Under the pieces are notes generated by a model. That model was given only the letters and a program-made list of their open reading frames with translations. It was not told the DNA's origin and did no database searches. This document shows, one piece after another, positions 48,832-60,440 of a stretch of DNA of 62,000 nucleotides. The position numbers and the translations under genes are program-made. The stretch is from Acanthaster planci (taxonomy: Eukaryota; Echinodermata; Asteroidea; Valvatida; Acanthasteridae), in NCBI RefSeq assembly GCF_001949145.1, contig NW_019091521.1, positions 1 through 62,000 on the forward strand, in the 5' to 3' direction. The first letter of the stretch is position 1. Every line of letters begins with the position of its first letter.

Positions 48832-51800
48832 TCAGATGACACAAAAACTTTCTTTGAATTTTTCAGCCTTTTTACGATCTTGAGTCGCCAGAGTATCAAC
48901 AAATTCAGAAACGGTTACGGTTCTTTGGTTATTTTCATACCAACTCTGAAAGGCTTCCTCCCACTCCTCCAAGGAACTTGGACTGCTTGGCACACCTAGG
49001 CTGCTCATAAAACACTGAAATTCCTCCTGGGGCAACAGCTTTTTAGCGAACAAAAAATGCTCCTCCGTGCACGTTTTTGTTCTCCCTAGGGAAATAAAAA
49101 TCAAGTGTGAAACAGAAAAAGTGTTGACATTTTGTATGCAACTTTTCACATCCCAAGTTTGAGTGAAACCACAAACTAAATTCTGTTATTTGCAATAAAC
49201 CAATTTTTACCCACACTGACTATATTTTAAGGCGTTCATACATTATATTTTATGAAGTCAGCAGGAGGAGGTGGAATTGACTATATTTTAGTCCTTTTTT
49301 CACAGCTGTACATTGCTCCAAATATCTTTTGTACCGGTATCCAATGTTATGGTGGCAGCGCCGACGTCCTGGCCAAACCTTGTGCTTTTAGTGTCGCACC
49401 TTTGCTACAGGCAAAGTAAAGCAGAGACATACCCCTCTACATGTATATTGTTTGGGTACACTTTACATCATGGAATGCAATTACATGCAAGTTTACTACA
49501 GGGCAGGAAAACTGTCTTCAAGTTTTGGCCTACGTGTCTCACTAAAGACCTCTCAAAAACAAAAACGATCCATTTGTGTACTGTATTAGAATTCAGAAAG
49601 TCAACCTGTCTAGTCTATGGGGACATTTCAGTGAGCACTGAGGCAGACCAGGGGCATCAAGGCAATTTCCCCCATGCCTCCATGAAGTTCCTGCCCTGTA
49701 ATTGTGCAAGATGTCACTGACTATGAGCAATGAGTGAGTTACAACCATGAAAAATGTTGCTGATAATGAGATTTTACCAATAGTTCATCAGAGGACACCA
49801 AGCATCCACAATCATTCCCCATGTGAGAACTCTCGCCCATTCAGCTGGACCAATGTATAAAAGAGTGGCATGTAGGCCAAAAAACGAAATATCACACTGC
49901 CCACAAGACTGGCCGCTTCACTTTCCATACATGTACCAGCTTGCTCGGATTCCATGACCCCTCCTTAACCACTTCATGCCGGGGCATTTTTCAATGTTGA
50001 TGATGCTGGGCCGGCATTACAATCATTTTTTCCGTTTTCAAAATCCTTCAAAAATTCATCATTTCATTTAACAGTCATTTATAGCCCCACCAAGTAATCT
50101 TCAGGCACTACTCTAAGTGACAGGTGGCCTTCATTGATGCCTGAATATTTCAGCCAGGCCTGCAGCCTTGTAAACAGAGCCCAGATTGTGCGGTGTTGTA
50201 TAACTGTCTTTTGTTCACGAACCTGGCTCAGTGCACCGCTGACCTCTTTTCAATAGGGGCCAGATTAGCGTGCAGCGATGCTGTGTGTCTCATCGCTGCG
50301 GTGGTGGAGTGCTTTTGTCTCCGGTGGTAATCCGCTCGCTCTCAATGCCCCAAACCCAGGTATAAGGTTTCAAAACAAGGCTGGATTATTACCACTTTTG
50401 AGAGTGAAAACTGGGTCCTGTTTCCTTTGTCCGAGTTCGGAGACCCCGGCCACCAATATAAACCATACGTCTCCGATCCCGGAGTCCCCGGCAAGAAGTG
50501 GTTCATAGATTTTGAACACCACATACAGTATAGCACCACTGCAAAGTCAAGAACCAACTACTTGTAGCTCAAATGTTAGATACGGGACTGATGACGGTGA
50601 AATGCTATGTAACAAAGGGCTTGAACAATTGGTAGTTCTGCAAGATACCTACCAGATGAACCATCAGCTCGTTCCATAGCACTCAACTTTGGCCCATTTG
50701 AAGGTGGGGGAACTTGGTTAACATCATCACCATCCGGGTGGCTCTGATGGCTGTCTTCCACATGATTTGGGATTGTGATTGAACAGCTTCCCCCTGCTTG
50801 GCTAAGGCTGGAAAAGGTCTGGATCTTTTCGTCCTCTGCTAAATTGGGTCCATCCCCACCTGAGCATCCTCCTAGAAAAGGGTCACTTTCCCCAGCACCC
50901 ACAGATGGGTTATTTGAAGCAGGGAGTGGAGAAGGTGGCCCTGTGACAGTGAACAGCACGTTTCAGGGGTGGATCTAAGAATTTTTCCAGGGGGGAGGGC
51001 GTGTTAGACCAGAGATTTTTTTCAATGTCTCAGTTTTGCAGATAACCATAAATGATAAAACATTGTGCATGACAGGCATTGGGTACAGTGATATTGGTGC
51101 ACTTAGTTTAGTTTCTAGTATTTCCCCCACTTTTCCCTCTTTTTTTATCTGGGGAACTGCGGAGGGGGGTTCAATCCTCCCACGCCCCTTCCCTGGATTC
51201 ACGCCTGCATTTACCCTGATCCCTAAGCATGCCTGCCAGGAAACCTGGCCATTGTTGAACCCAACCCTGTGAAGTACTCACACCCAGTGGCACTTTTTGG
51301 TACAAAACAGAGTGAATGGTGATGTTGAGAAGTACAAGGGGTTGTTTGGCCAGCTTGGTCAGTCTCCAAGTATACCAGACTACTGCAATGACAAGGTCTC
51401 AGAGTCAAGTCAGTCCTTAAAATGGCCAGCCTGTCTGAAACTAGCTTAGAGTGGTCCGCTTTTGGGATTTTAAACTTTGTTTAGGTATGGGATTATTTTG
51501 TTGCTGGAGTGGAAGTTATTGTTAATCTGAATAGCACTAGTGAGCACAGCATGCACTGCACTGCACTAAAGCACCTGTCCCTTAACATGGGACTTTTCTT
51601 CATAAATCACTGCTCAAAGTGGGCTAAGTAAAGGCCGGATAATTGCAATGGCTTCAGTTCATTGTCTTGTCCAAGACTGGTAAGAGGTCAATTAGTTACA
51701 ACTTACCATTTAAGCCGTAAGTCGTTTCCAGTTCAATAGCAGCATCAACTTTAGTGGGTCCAGCGTCACAACCTGCAATGGAGGAACAATTAAGAATTTC

Positions 51801-54800
51801 GTCAGAATGAGCATACTACATGTCCAGTACATATTAGGCTGGCATACCAAAACACAAAATAGGATATTGATGCGTGCATAAGAGGTCTGAATAGTACCTC
51901 AAATGTGAACGCCAACTGAAATAACTGATGACCAATGGAAACAAAGTTTATGATAGCAAAATATTCAACACACTGGCAAAGATTAGCATACATGTACATG
52001 TAACACTGAAGTGTTTTTTATTTGTAACTTTGAGTTTATCCAGCCCTAGGATTCATTTCTAGAGTGATACCATTACTCTCAACTTTTTTTCCCCACCCCT
52101 TTAATCCCTTTTTGGCCCCCACAACTCCAGTATTCAACTTTGACTTCTGTTTCCTTTGATCTTTGCCCTCTCTGGTCTCCCCAATGTTTATCCCTCGTGT
52201 TTGAATATGAATAAAGCTGCACTGCTTGGGCCATCTATATAAATTAAAAGGAGTATGTTTCCTGCTCTCACTCCGTAAATAAGACACCCAGAGATAAATT
52301 TCGAGAGCTAAAAGCTACATCAGTTATGAAACAAACCATTGTCATTACCTTGTGTCTGGTTGGTCAGTGCATCCCTGAGCCTCTTTTCCCTTTTTCTGCT
52401 TCTGACCATCAGGACTACTAAGATAACAATGATTGCTAAAAGGAAGAAACCGAGGATACCAATGACAACCTCCTTCCAGCCAACAGTGTTATCACCTCCA
52501 TCATTCTTAGGCTTGAATGGGGGCAGTGTAGGGAATCCTGTGAAAAATCACATTTTAAAAAATCAACTATTTATTTAGTGGGCAATTCCAGGCAAAAATG
52601 GACCTGGTTAAAATGTAGAAAATGCAGAATATCTTTCAAACTACAGTGCCTATTAAAGCTGTAAATGTGGTTTCAGACCAATGGATGAGAAATCCTATTC
52701 ATTTGATTTGATTAATTTAATTAATTTGATTTTGATCAGGCATTAAGATGGGTTTTTGGGAAGATGAATGTTAAAGATTTTATGTAGTAATTTAAGTAGC
52801 TTGATTCAACAAACAAACTCACGTTCTATTATTAGATTCTCTTTTTGGGGTAGAGAGAATGGTTCTTATTTTACTTCGCATCCAAAAAGTCCAGGTTTGA
52901 TTCCAGAGCAGGTATTTGACATCTTTCAATGACATTTGCGAAAGGAAGAGCATGATAGTCATGCATTGCAGACTACGGTTGGAGTGGACTTTAATCATAA
53001 CCCCCAGGGTGTCTGTAAAATCATACTGAAAAGGAAGGGTTGCTGACTATTGGGGTTACAACACAAAGTCACAGGAAAATTTCCCTTCCTCTTTAACAAA
53101 CCCATCACGCACAAGTGACACGTATTAGAAACCACAAACCCACAAGCAAAAACTTGAACATTTTGCATTCCACAACTTGCCAAAAACATGCCTCCTCTAT
53201 CTCTCACATGATATTTGTTCACACTGGCCTCCGCCAACAATCAACATTCAAGTACATGTAGATTTCTCTTCACCTTGTTCACTACTGAAACTTAACTTTC
53301 CTCTTGAAGTGAGCTGCAGAAAACAATACAAGAAACATTTGCCTACCTACAGGGTCACTCCCGTTTGTGAAAGGAGCAGGTGTTGGACTTGATGTTTCCT
53401 TGTGCTGATCAGTGGATGGATATTTAGTAGTGTCTGGCCGAGTTGTTGGACTGAGCGAGGATACTGGTTGAAAGAAACATTTGAGTTGAGGGTAAAAGAG
53501 AGAAAAATCAACCGACAACTTGTATGCCATGGGCTCTGGCTTCATTTTAACAATTTAAACTTCAATTCTGTCTCTCGTTTGGTGCAATCCTAAATTATCC
53601 AAGATACAGGACAGAATGCGGAAATCTTTGATTGCCTCACCAGGAATGCAGTCTCTGTCCCACATTGCATTGGGAGGCCGGTTTGGGTTCTCCTGTGTAC
53701 AAGTAAAGTGAATTGTACAGAAAATGACATTTCTGCAGCATCGCACTGAATATAAAATGGTGCAAAGCATAAGTAATGAAATAGGCAGGCAGTTTTGTTC
53801 CTACTTTTCTAAAGCCACTTTCACTGAAATACGAGTGTCATCAGTATTGGATGACTCAACAAATGACATGTAAGGTATGAGAATACTGGCTACAGCAACA
53901 TGATTGAGGTCTAACTCCACCTCATTACGTAAATTTGCTTGGCACCTTCTGGTGATACATGCGATCAGCGAAAACCTTTTACATGGTGAGCTTTGTGATT
54001 TGGGTGCATATAAACTTCCAATTAACATGGACACGCTCATTTGCAGATATATTACATTTATGATTCTAGGTTATCTACAGCATGAATCTAGGTTGTCTAG
54101 AATCCTGAATTAAACAAACAGCGACCATGTGAGCCGTTTTTGCAGATCACATCACATACGTTTTTTAACTTACAATGTAAACTTTCAAGAGGCTTCAAAG
54201 CCCCAGGAAGGTGCGTGTAAAAGTGACTCAATCCTGAAAAATCTTCAAAACCTTCTATTTGAGCCTTTGAAGGACATGTATCTAAGGGTTTTGGGAGAGG
54301 ACAGAAATGGAATCAGTATCTGACGGCATTTAGGGCACTTACTATCATTCCAGGCCCACATTCTGTCCATGGCAAACACTCGTCGCAATGATTCCTGAAG
54401 TCCAGAAATGTCCCCTTTTCACACGGGACGCACCTTGAAAAAAAAAATAAATACTTTGGAAACAGTGCAGCAGTTTCAGACGGGATTTTCAGTCACTTTG
54501 TTTGAGGTGTTGAGAATGGAGGCATAGGCTTGTTTGGGCGGCTTGTTCTCATAAATTTTTTTCCCAGCGATTTTTTATACCAGCAGCTATTAAATATCAA
54601 CATTTGATAGACTCTTGGCAGTTTGTTCACACACGAGGTCTTCAAGGGAATTGACAATACAATCCCCCACATGGGTCACCACCAATATACGTCGTCTGCT
54701 AGAATAATTTTTCAGGCCGACGACCATTATGCCACTATTGCGCATGCGCGAATACACAAACTAAATGGGTGGTGCACAGTCTATAGGGACCAAACATATG

Positions 54801-57800
54801 TGCAGGGATGTCGTATGTAGTCGCTTGACTTAATTCGAAAGTTGGGGCTTATGGCACTGACTGCCCAACTGTTTAAGGGAGCGGGAATAAGACTATAGTT
54901 TGACTGCGCATACGCAAACCGAACACAGCCGAATCATCAAAAAAGATTCGGAACTTCAGGTACCATCGGGCCATCAAAAAGATTGGATGCTTTTCAAAGT
55001 CAGATGCTTTCTCAATTCGGATGCCTTTTCAATATTCGGATGCTTTTTAAAGTCAGATGCTTTCGAAATTTGGATGAAATGCGGGTGCGGAACTCAAAAC
55101 TTTCGGCTGTTTATTGTCGGGGAAAATGCATTCGAATCTGGAAAACGTTAGGTCTGTCAAATTTCATTCTGATTTCAAAAACATGTTAGGTCTGAAAAAA
55201 TTTACTTGCATCTTAAAAACATATTAGGTAAAAAAAAATTTATTCGTATCTTAAAAACATGTCAGGTCTAAAAAATTTCAATTGAATCTTAAAAACATGT
55301 TGGGTCAAAAAATTTCATTCGAATCTTAAAAACATGTTAGGTCCGTAAAATTTCATCCAAAAAAGATGTATTAGGTACGAAAGATTTCATTTGGTTTGGA
55401 AAATGAATTAAAAAACTTTAAGTATGGTCTGTTTTAAAAACATTAGATTAAAAAACAATTTAATTTTTAAAACAGCATTACATTTCTCGGAAAACATGTT
55501 CCGATCTTTGTTACTCTAATTCTGCTTTTTAAGCAAGCAACATGAAACACAGTGGCATCCATGTATGTTCTTCAAGGGTCAATGTTTGGATAAATGTGCT
55601 GAATTCTTTCTTCTGGTATTGAAAGGAACATTCATTTTTGTGTCATAACTCATGGGAAATTATTACTGTAAATGTTGATAAACTATTGTCTGCTGCTATA
55701 TAAACCATCTCCCTTTTTTCCGGCTGTTCAAAAATCAAAAGTCGCATGAGCTTTTCTGTGTGTTCCTGTAAAACCCTGATACAGAGGTGGTATGTGATTC
55801 TGTTCCAAGAACAACATTCTTGGGTCGTGTTCCCACCACTCGACTGCGAGAACAAGAAACTTGTGTCAAGAACAGGCCACCTGATCTTGAAAATGGGGAG
55901 TCAGGCTGGCGTAGCGGTTCTTCCTTGTCCGTTACCTCTCCACCTTCTGCAGCTAGGGTTTGTTTCCCAGCCCACTCCACACGTGGACTGGATTATCAAC
56001 CTTTTCAGTCCCTACCTGATTCCATGGGTTTGACCCAGATTGTGTCTTCCAGGGTTTTCCTCCCACAACTAAATTTGTAATTGCTTCTGTCTCCTCTCTA
56101 GAGATTTTGCGAGCTACGGTAAGTGCCCGGGCACTTTGATGGCTGGTTTCTTTACCAGAAATACTCATTATCATTCGCTGTCATGACCACAGATACAGTC
56201 CATTGTAGTTAAGAAACTTGATCAGTGCCCAATGAACAGTCTGAAAGACATCGTTCATTTCCATATCACATTTTGGCAAGAAAAAATCAAGCAAGCTGTG
56301 ATCTCAACTACCACATACGATACAGATTGTCAACTCTCACGGTAGAACCTACATTATAAATCAACTGAGCCGGAAGTGACCAAATCTGTGCCGGTTACTG
56401 GGGGGATGGGGGAAGAACCCAGCTCTGGTCATTTAAACAAGTATGTTTATCATGCTCCTGTGTGTGGGTGGGGGGAGATAAAGGGGTTGCTGGACACCAT
56501 GAGACTCGGGGACACCGTTCATTATACGCGTACACAGGCACATCTTACTGTATGTTTTGATCACACCCTTGAATCATCTCCCTTTTTCATGCATTTTGAT
56601 TGTTGGGAAGTTCACAAACTACCTCAAATCTGTTTCTGTTTTCCTAACAACACAAATGTGGGGGGGGGATCTAATAGCTCATTAATCCCATCCCTCCATA
56701 ATTGACAACCTTGGAGGTGACTTTCTGTAATGAAAGCTTAGAAGTGAGGAGAGTTGCAGTTTAATCCTTCTTTGTAATCTTATCCACCCACAGTGGCCCA
56801 CTGAGTGTTGCTTGTTTCAGCCACCCATACATGTATTTAAAAATAACCACCAAATTTTAAAATCTGGCTACAAAGTTGAAATAATTATACTATTTAATTT
56901 ACATTCTGTAAAATTTCATCTTTTACAACAATATTTTGATGAAAAAGCTGTCTGTGAATGTGTGAAACTGCTTAAAATATTTATGAAAACAATCTACTTG
57001 GATGATAAAGCTTTGTTTTAAACTCTAGAGCATTGTTAACCACTTGCCACCGGGGACTCCGGAAACATAGGCCTTATATTCTAGGCTGGGGTTTCAGAAA
57101 TCAGGACTTTATTGAAAAAAAAAGGTTGCTGGGCGTTTTTAAAAAGTTTATTGCTGTCAGTTAAAAAGTTTAGGCCATCATTGGAGGTAAATAAATTGCT
57201 CATAGCCATTAATGGGTTATTGGGGCCGGAGAATTGGAACTTTATTTTATAGCTGGGGTAACCAAACTTATAAAAGCCTGTCATAAAATTACGAGCTGCT
57301 GAGAGCCGCCGGGCACTGCCAATCAATCCCCGTATTCTTTCAGTGCACAGCGCTGACCATTAGTAGAGGTAATCCGTGTACTGTTTGTGCAGAGCGCTAT
57401 TGTTCGCGCTGCCAGGCGCTCGCAGCGGATTATCACTGCACTGCACTGAAGACAAAGCACGGGCTGTGCGGGCTCATTAAGCACTTGTGCCCCATGAATG
57501 ACCCGGCCCGGGTGCTGCTGGCCCTTGCCACATTGACTGACAGGGCTTGGCCCTCGCTGCTTGAGAATAAAATCGCCGTGCAGTGGCTACAAGTGTGCAT
57601 ATTGGGTATCGTGTTATCAGAGCACAGACAACATGGCTGAAGAGTCCAGTTCTTCCAGTGAAGGCGAGTTTTATCTCAGTTCAGACGAAGGTTCTTCGTC
57701 TTCTTCATCACCGCCGTCACCTGCTTAAGTACAGAAATTGACAGTGATGTACCCTTGGTGGTATACGCCAAGCGCAAGAGACAGTCCCCTACACAGACTG

Positions 57801-60440
57801 CTGCGTCGACTAGCAGCAGTGCCGCACTGTTCCGAGGGACAGATGAAGACAGTACACCGCTGAAGTACGGCTTCACCTGGAATGGTGGTGCCGTCACTCC
57901 CCACCTGTATCACAGCTCAACCTGCAGTGAAGCCTTTGAGCTGTTTTTTGACGATGTTCTCTACAACAAGATAGTGCAACTGACCAACCACTATGCTGTG
58001 CAGAGGCCCTCTACGACATCGGCGCACATGCGATCATGGACTGATCTGAACACTAGAGAACTGAAGGCCTTTCTGGGCCTTGCATAATGACGGGCATTGC
58101 GAAGCACCCCACCCTTCATAGCTTCTGGTCCACCGACCCACTACTGAAGATGAGCCTATTCCCGTCCGTCATGCCCCGAGATCGCTTCCTTGCCATCCTG
58201 CAGTCCCTGCACTTCAACGACAACACTGCCATGCTGGAGGACTGCGCTGACCGCCTCTTCAAAGTGTGCCCAGTCGTCGACCATCTTGCTCAGCAGAAGT
58301 TTGCCACTGTCTATGTTCTTCAACAGGACATTTCCGTCGACGACTCCATGTTGAAGTTCTACAGGCTTCTCCACTTCACTACCTACAACATGTACAACCC
58401 CATAAACAGGGCCTGCTTTGGCATCAAGATGTACAAGTTGTGCCAGAGCACCAGGAGTGTCGCCAGGTACTGCTACAACTTCAAAATCTACACCGGCCAA
58501 AGTAAGGGAGACCTCCCAGCAATTACACAAGTGGTGATGGACCTGGTGAGCGACCTAAACGGCAAGGGCTACAACCCGCTGAAACTCCCCAGATACGCAA
58601 TCGATACGCTTCTATTTTCCAGGGGAAGAGTTCTTAATATTAAGTATAAGAAAAGTTGCACTCAAAGATTCTTTAAAAAGTTCAAAAACATGTACAAAAG
58701 TAGACGGGTCAGGAGCCAGACTACAACTCTGGATTGTGCACAACTGTGATGGCATGGCTGGCAGCACGGTAGTTGCCTGAACCTTTCAAATAGTGTCGCC
58801 TCGAAAACTGATCAAAGTAAGCTACAACTAACTTTCACAAAACTGGGTCTTCCTCTCTTTGTAGTTTCTTCTCAAATGCATTCATATCGATGGTTTATTT
58901 TTATATGCTTTGTCGTGCTTTACGAGGGCGATTTTTGGTAAGACTGTGGCACACACACAGTCTGGGTGGCCGATGCATTGCGTGCATAGCATTGTACCAC
59001 ATGGCAGCCAATCTTTTTATTATTTTAGTCACAAACATCTTACCTTGTGATAATGAGAATGAGTTTGGAATGATTTTGTGACTTATATTCTGTTTGACAA
59101 ACATTTTAGAATCTAGCAAGTAAGTACCAACAGCGGTAGGGGCCTGAGTGAATTCAGTTAATTTTCAAGTAGGCATGCCTGTTTTTGTATATGTATACGT
59201 AGTATAATCATACATGTTGAGTTAAAACCCAAAGAAACTATTCAGATTGAAGTTTTTTTTCAAAATGAAAACTTACATGTAGGTGTAGGCCTATCAAGCT
59301 GCCGTAGTTTCATTGATACACATCCAAACAATGTTGCACCATGGAGCTACTCAAACAAGAATAAGCATATGCAAAATACAACTGTGCAGTAATGGATCAA
59401 ATATCCCATAGTTTATTGGACATTTGCCCCTTTCCTTAGCAAAACCCAACAAAAAACACAAAACGAAGCCCCCACCCCAAAAAGTAGTGAAAAGGGTGAA
59501 GGTCAGTCTCAAACTGATAATTTTGCTTTTTACAATGCCTTCTATGACTGCTAAGCTGCTATACATGTACTTAACATAATAAATGTTAAACAGCGCCCTC
59601 GATGTCAAATAATATCCAGTCACTCCCCCCCTACCACCACATCCAGCACGTTGGGCAGATGCCCCTACCCTCTAATTACATCCTGGCTAGAACGCTGGAT
59701 ATGAGATAAGATACTAAGTTATTGTCCAAATGTCAGAACAAGACTTCCAAATGATGTCATACTGTCCACCTTGGTGATATTTTGAGATGTCACTGCAAGA
59801 TCACAAAGATTTGTAACATCGGACTTGTGAAAAAAAGGCCCTGATTTTATATAATAAAGTACACATACCAGTTGTGCTTGCCTAAACTAATTTGTTTTCT
59901 TTGTGGCTCAGGCTGAAGATCGCAAGATCATTTGTCGTGTGGTGCTGTGTCCGCCATGTTGGATTTATTTACATGCAAGTTCGACTGGGCTTTTTGAATT
60001 TAAGTTAGAAAAAACTGTCATGCTTACCTTGTGCTCAGTTCAATTTTATTTGACACGACATACGCATCACGTTTCAAAAGGGCTTAACAAAACAATTACC
60101 CACTAAGGTGTCCCTCTGTCAATTTCAATTTTCTGAAAAGAGAATCAGTGCTTCCATAAAACAGATATGCATGGCACATAGCGCATAACATACTGATTGA
60201 GTCCAGTTCTACATGAACGGAAGGAAACATCTGCTCAAACATTTACATGTACCACTGTTTTTGGGAGCTCATTTCTCTAAACATGCTGAGATTTAAAAAT
60301 ACTTACAATTGGTGCGGATCCACTGTTCCAGCAGAACAGTTGCCTTCTGGGACCTTAAGGTGTCTTCCTTGAATACATGCGTTCTCATTGCGATGGGTGC
60401 ATGAATAGAAAAACTTGTCTTCTGCACTTTCCACCATACA
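48832..60440 (-). CDS. TNF-receptor-like gene 3 with transmembrane segment and divergent death-domain-like C-terminus; 5' end missing
   Basis: Paralogue of genes 1 and 2. Exons: 60440-60307 (four Cys, GRHLKVPEGNCSAGTVD), 54433-54343 (CVPC, GTFLDFRNHCDEC, TECGPG), 53692-53641 (ENPNRPPNAMWDRDC), 53463-53347 (Thr/Ser/Pro stalk), 52537-52349 (membrane helix VVIGILGFFLLAIIVILVVL, then RSRKREKR stop-transfer), 51772-51707 (short acidic exon), 50940-50653 (linker) and 49085-48832 (terminal exon, TGA at 48834). All joins keep frame, giving 396 visible residues. The terminal exon (TEEHFLFAKKLLPQEEF, CFMSSLGV, LEEWEEAFQSWYENN, VSEFVDTLA) has the spacing of a death domain, with the W in the expected helix, but is clearly different from that of gene 2. 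The signal-peptide exon is probably right of base 62000. A broken piggyBac lies in the intron 54434-60306. Confidence 0.83.
49965..50503. mobile_element. piggyBac-type MITE 3, intronic in TNFR-like gene 3
   Basis: AACCACTTCATGCCGGGG at 49967-49984 is matched by CCCCGGCAAGAAGTGGTT at 50486-50503 (one mismatch), next to TTAA on the left. The right end, read inward, continues ACTCCGG exactly as the left end of the transposase remnant at 57036 does, tying this 538-bp element to that family. Confidence 0.65.
52840..52915 (+). repeat. Possible degenerate tRNA-derived SINE
   Basis: A box A-like GGGGTAGAGAGAATGG stretch is followed by a box B-like AGGTTTGATTCC at tRNA-like spacing. Degenerate, low certainty. 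Confidence 0.3.
52990..53061. repeat. Short palindromic repeat, copy 4
   Basis: TTTAATCATAACCCCCAGGG ... TGTAAAATCATACTGAAA ... ATTGGGGTTA is a diverged copy of the repeat at 11281. The shared interior makes common origin likely. Confidence 0.45.
54984..55078 (+). repeat. Degenerate tandem repeat, unit about 17 bp (GGATGCTTTTCAAAGTCA)
   Basis: Five to six units with the core GATGCTTTt and alternating tails (AAAGTCA, CAATTCG). Lies in an intron of TNFR-like gene 3 directly before a second tandem array. Confidence 0.6.
55143..55372 (+). repeat. Tandem repeat, unit about 38 bp
   Basis: Six diverged copies of a unit reading AACATGTTAGGTC, an A/T-rich middle (AAAATTTCATT), then CGAATCTTAAA. The AACATGTTAGGT core is the best conserved part. 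Confidence 0.7.
55380..57035. other. Intronic stretch of TNFR-like gene 3
   Basis: Nothing recognisable beyond short chance frames. Confidence 0.4.
57036..58749 (+). pseudogene. Broken piggyBac transposase and its left terminus
   Basis: A TTAA at 57036 is followed by CCACTTGCCACCGGGGACTC, the left end of the element. The coding remnant starts at ATG 57633 with a Ser/acidic-rich N-terminus, shifts frame near 57730, continues 57755-58087 (LKAFLGLA), then shifts again at a stop near 58085 into 58087-58749. Recognisable blocks are HPTLHSFWSTDPLL, MPRDRFLAILQSLHFNDN, QQDISVDDSMLKFYR with the first catalytic Asp, and RACFGIKMYKLCQS. After GKGY (about 58570) the conserved DN(F/Y)(Y/F)TS block with the second Asp is absent, and no right terminus was found. 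The element is dead and 3'-truncated. It lies in the intron between the first two visible exons of TNFR-like gene 3. Confidence 0.85.
58750..60306. other. Intronic stretch of TNFR-like gene 3
   Basis: No supported exon or bordered repeat seen. Confidence 0.4.

Noticed and set aside
54984-55372. Tandem arrays as a CRISPR-like array
   Set aside because: Animal DNA, diverged copies without conserved repeats separated by unique spacers.
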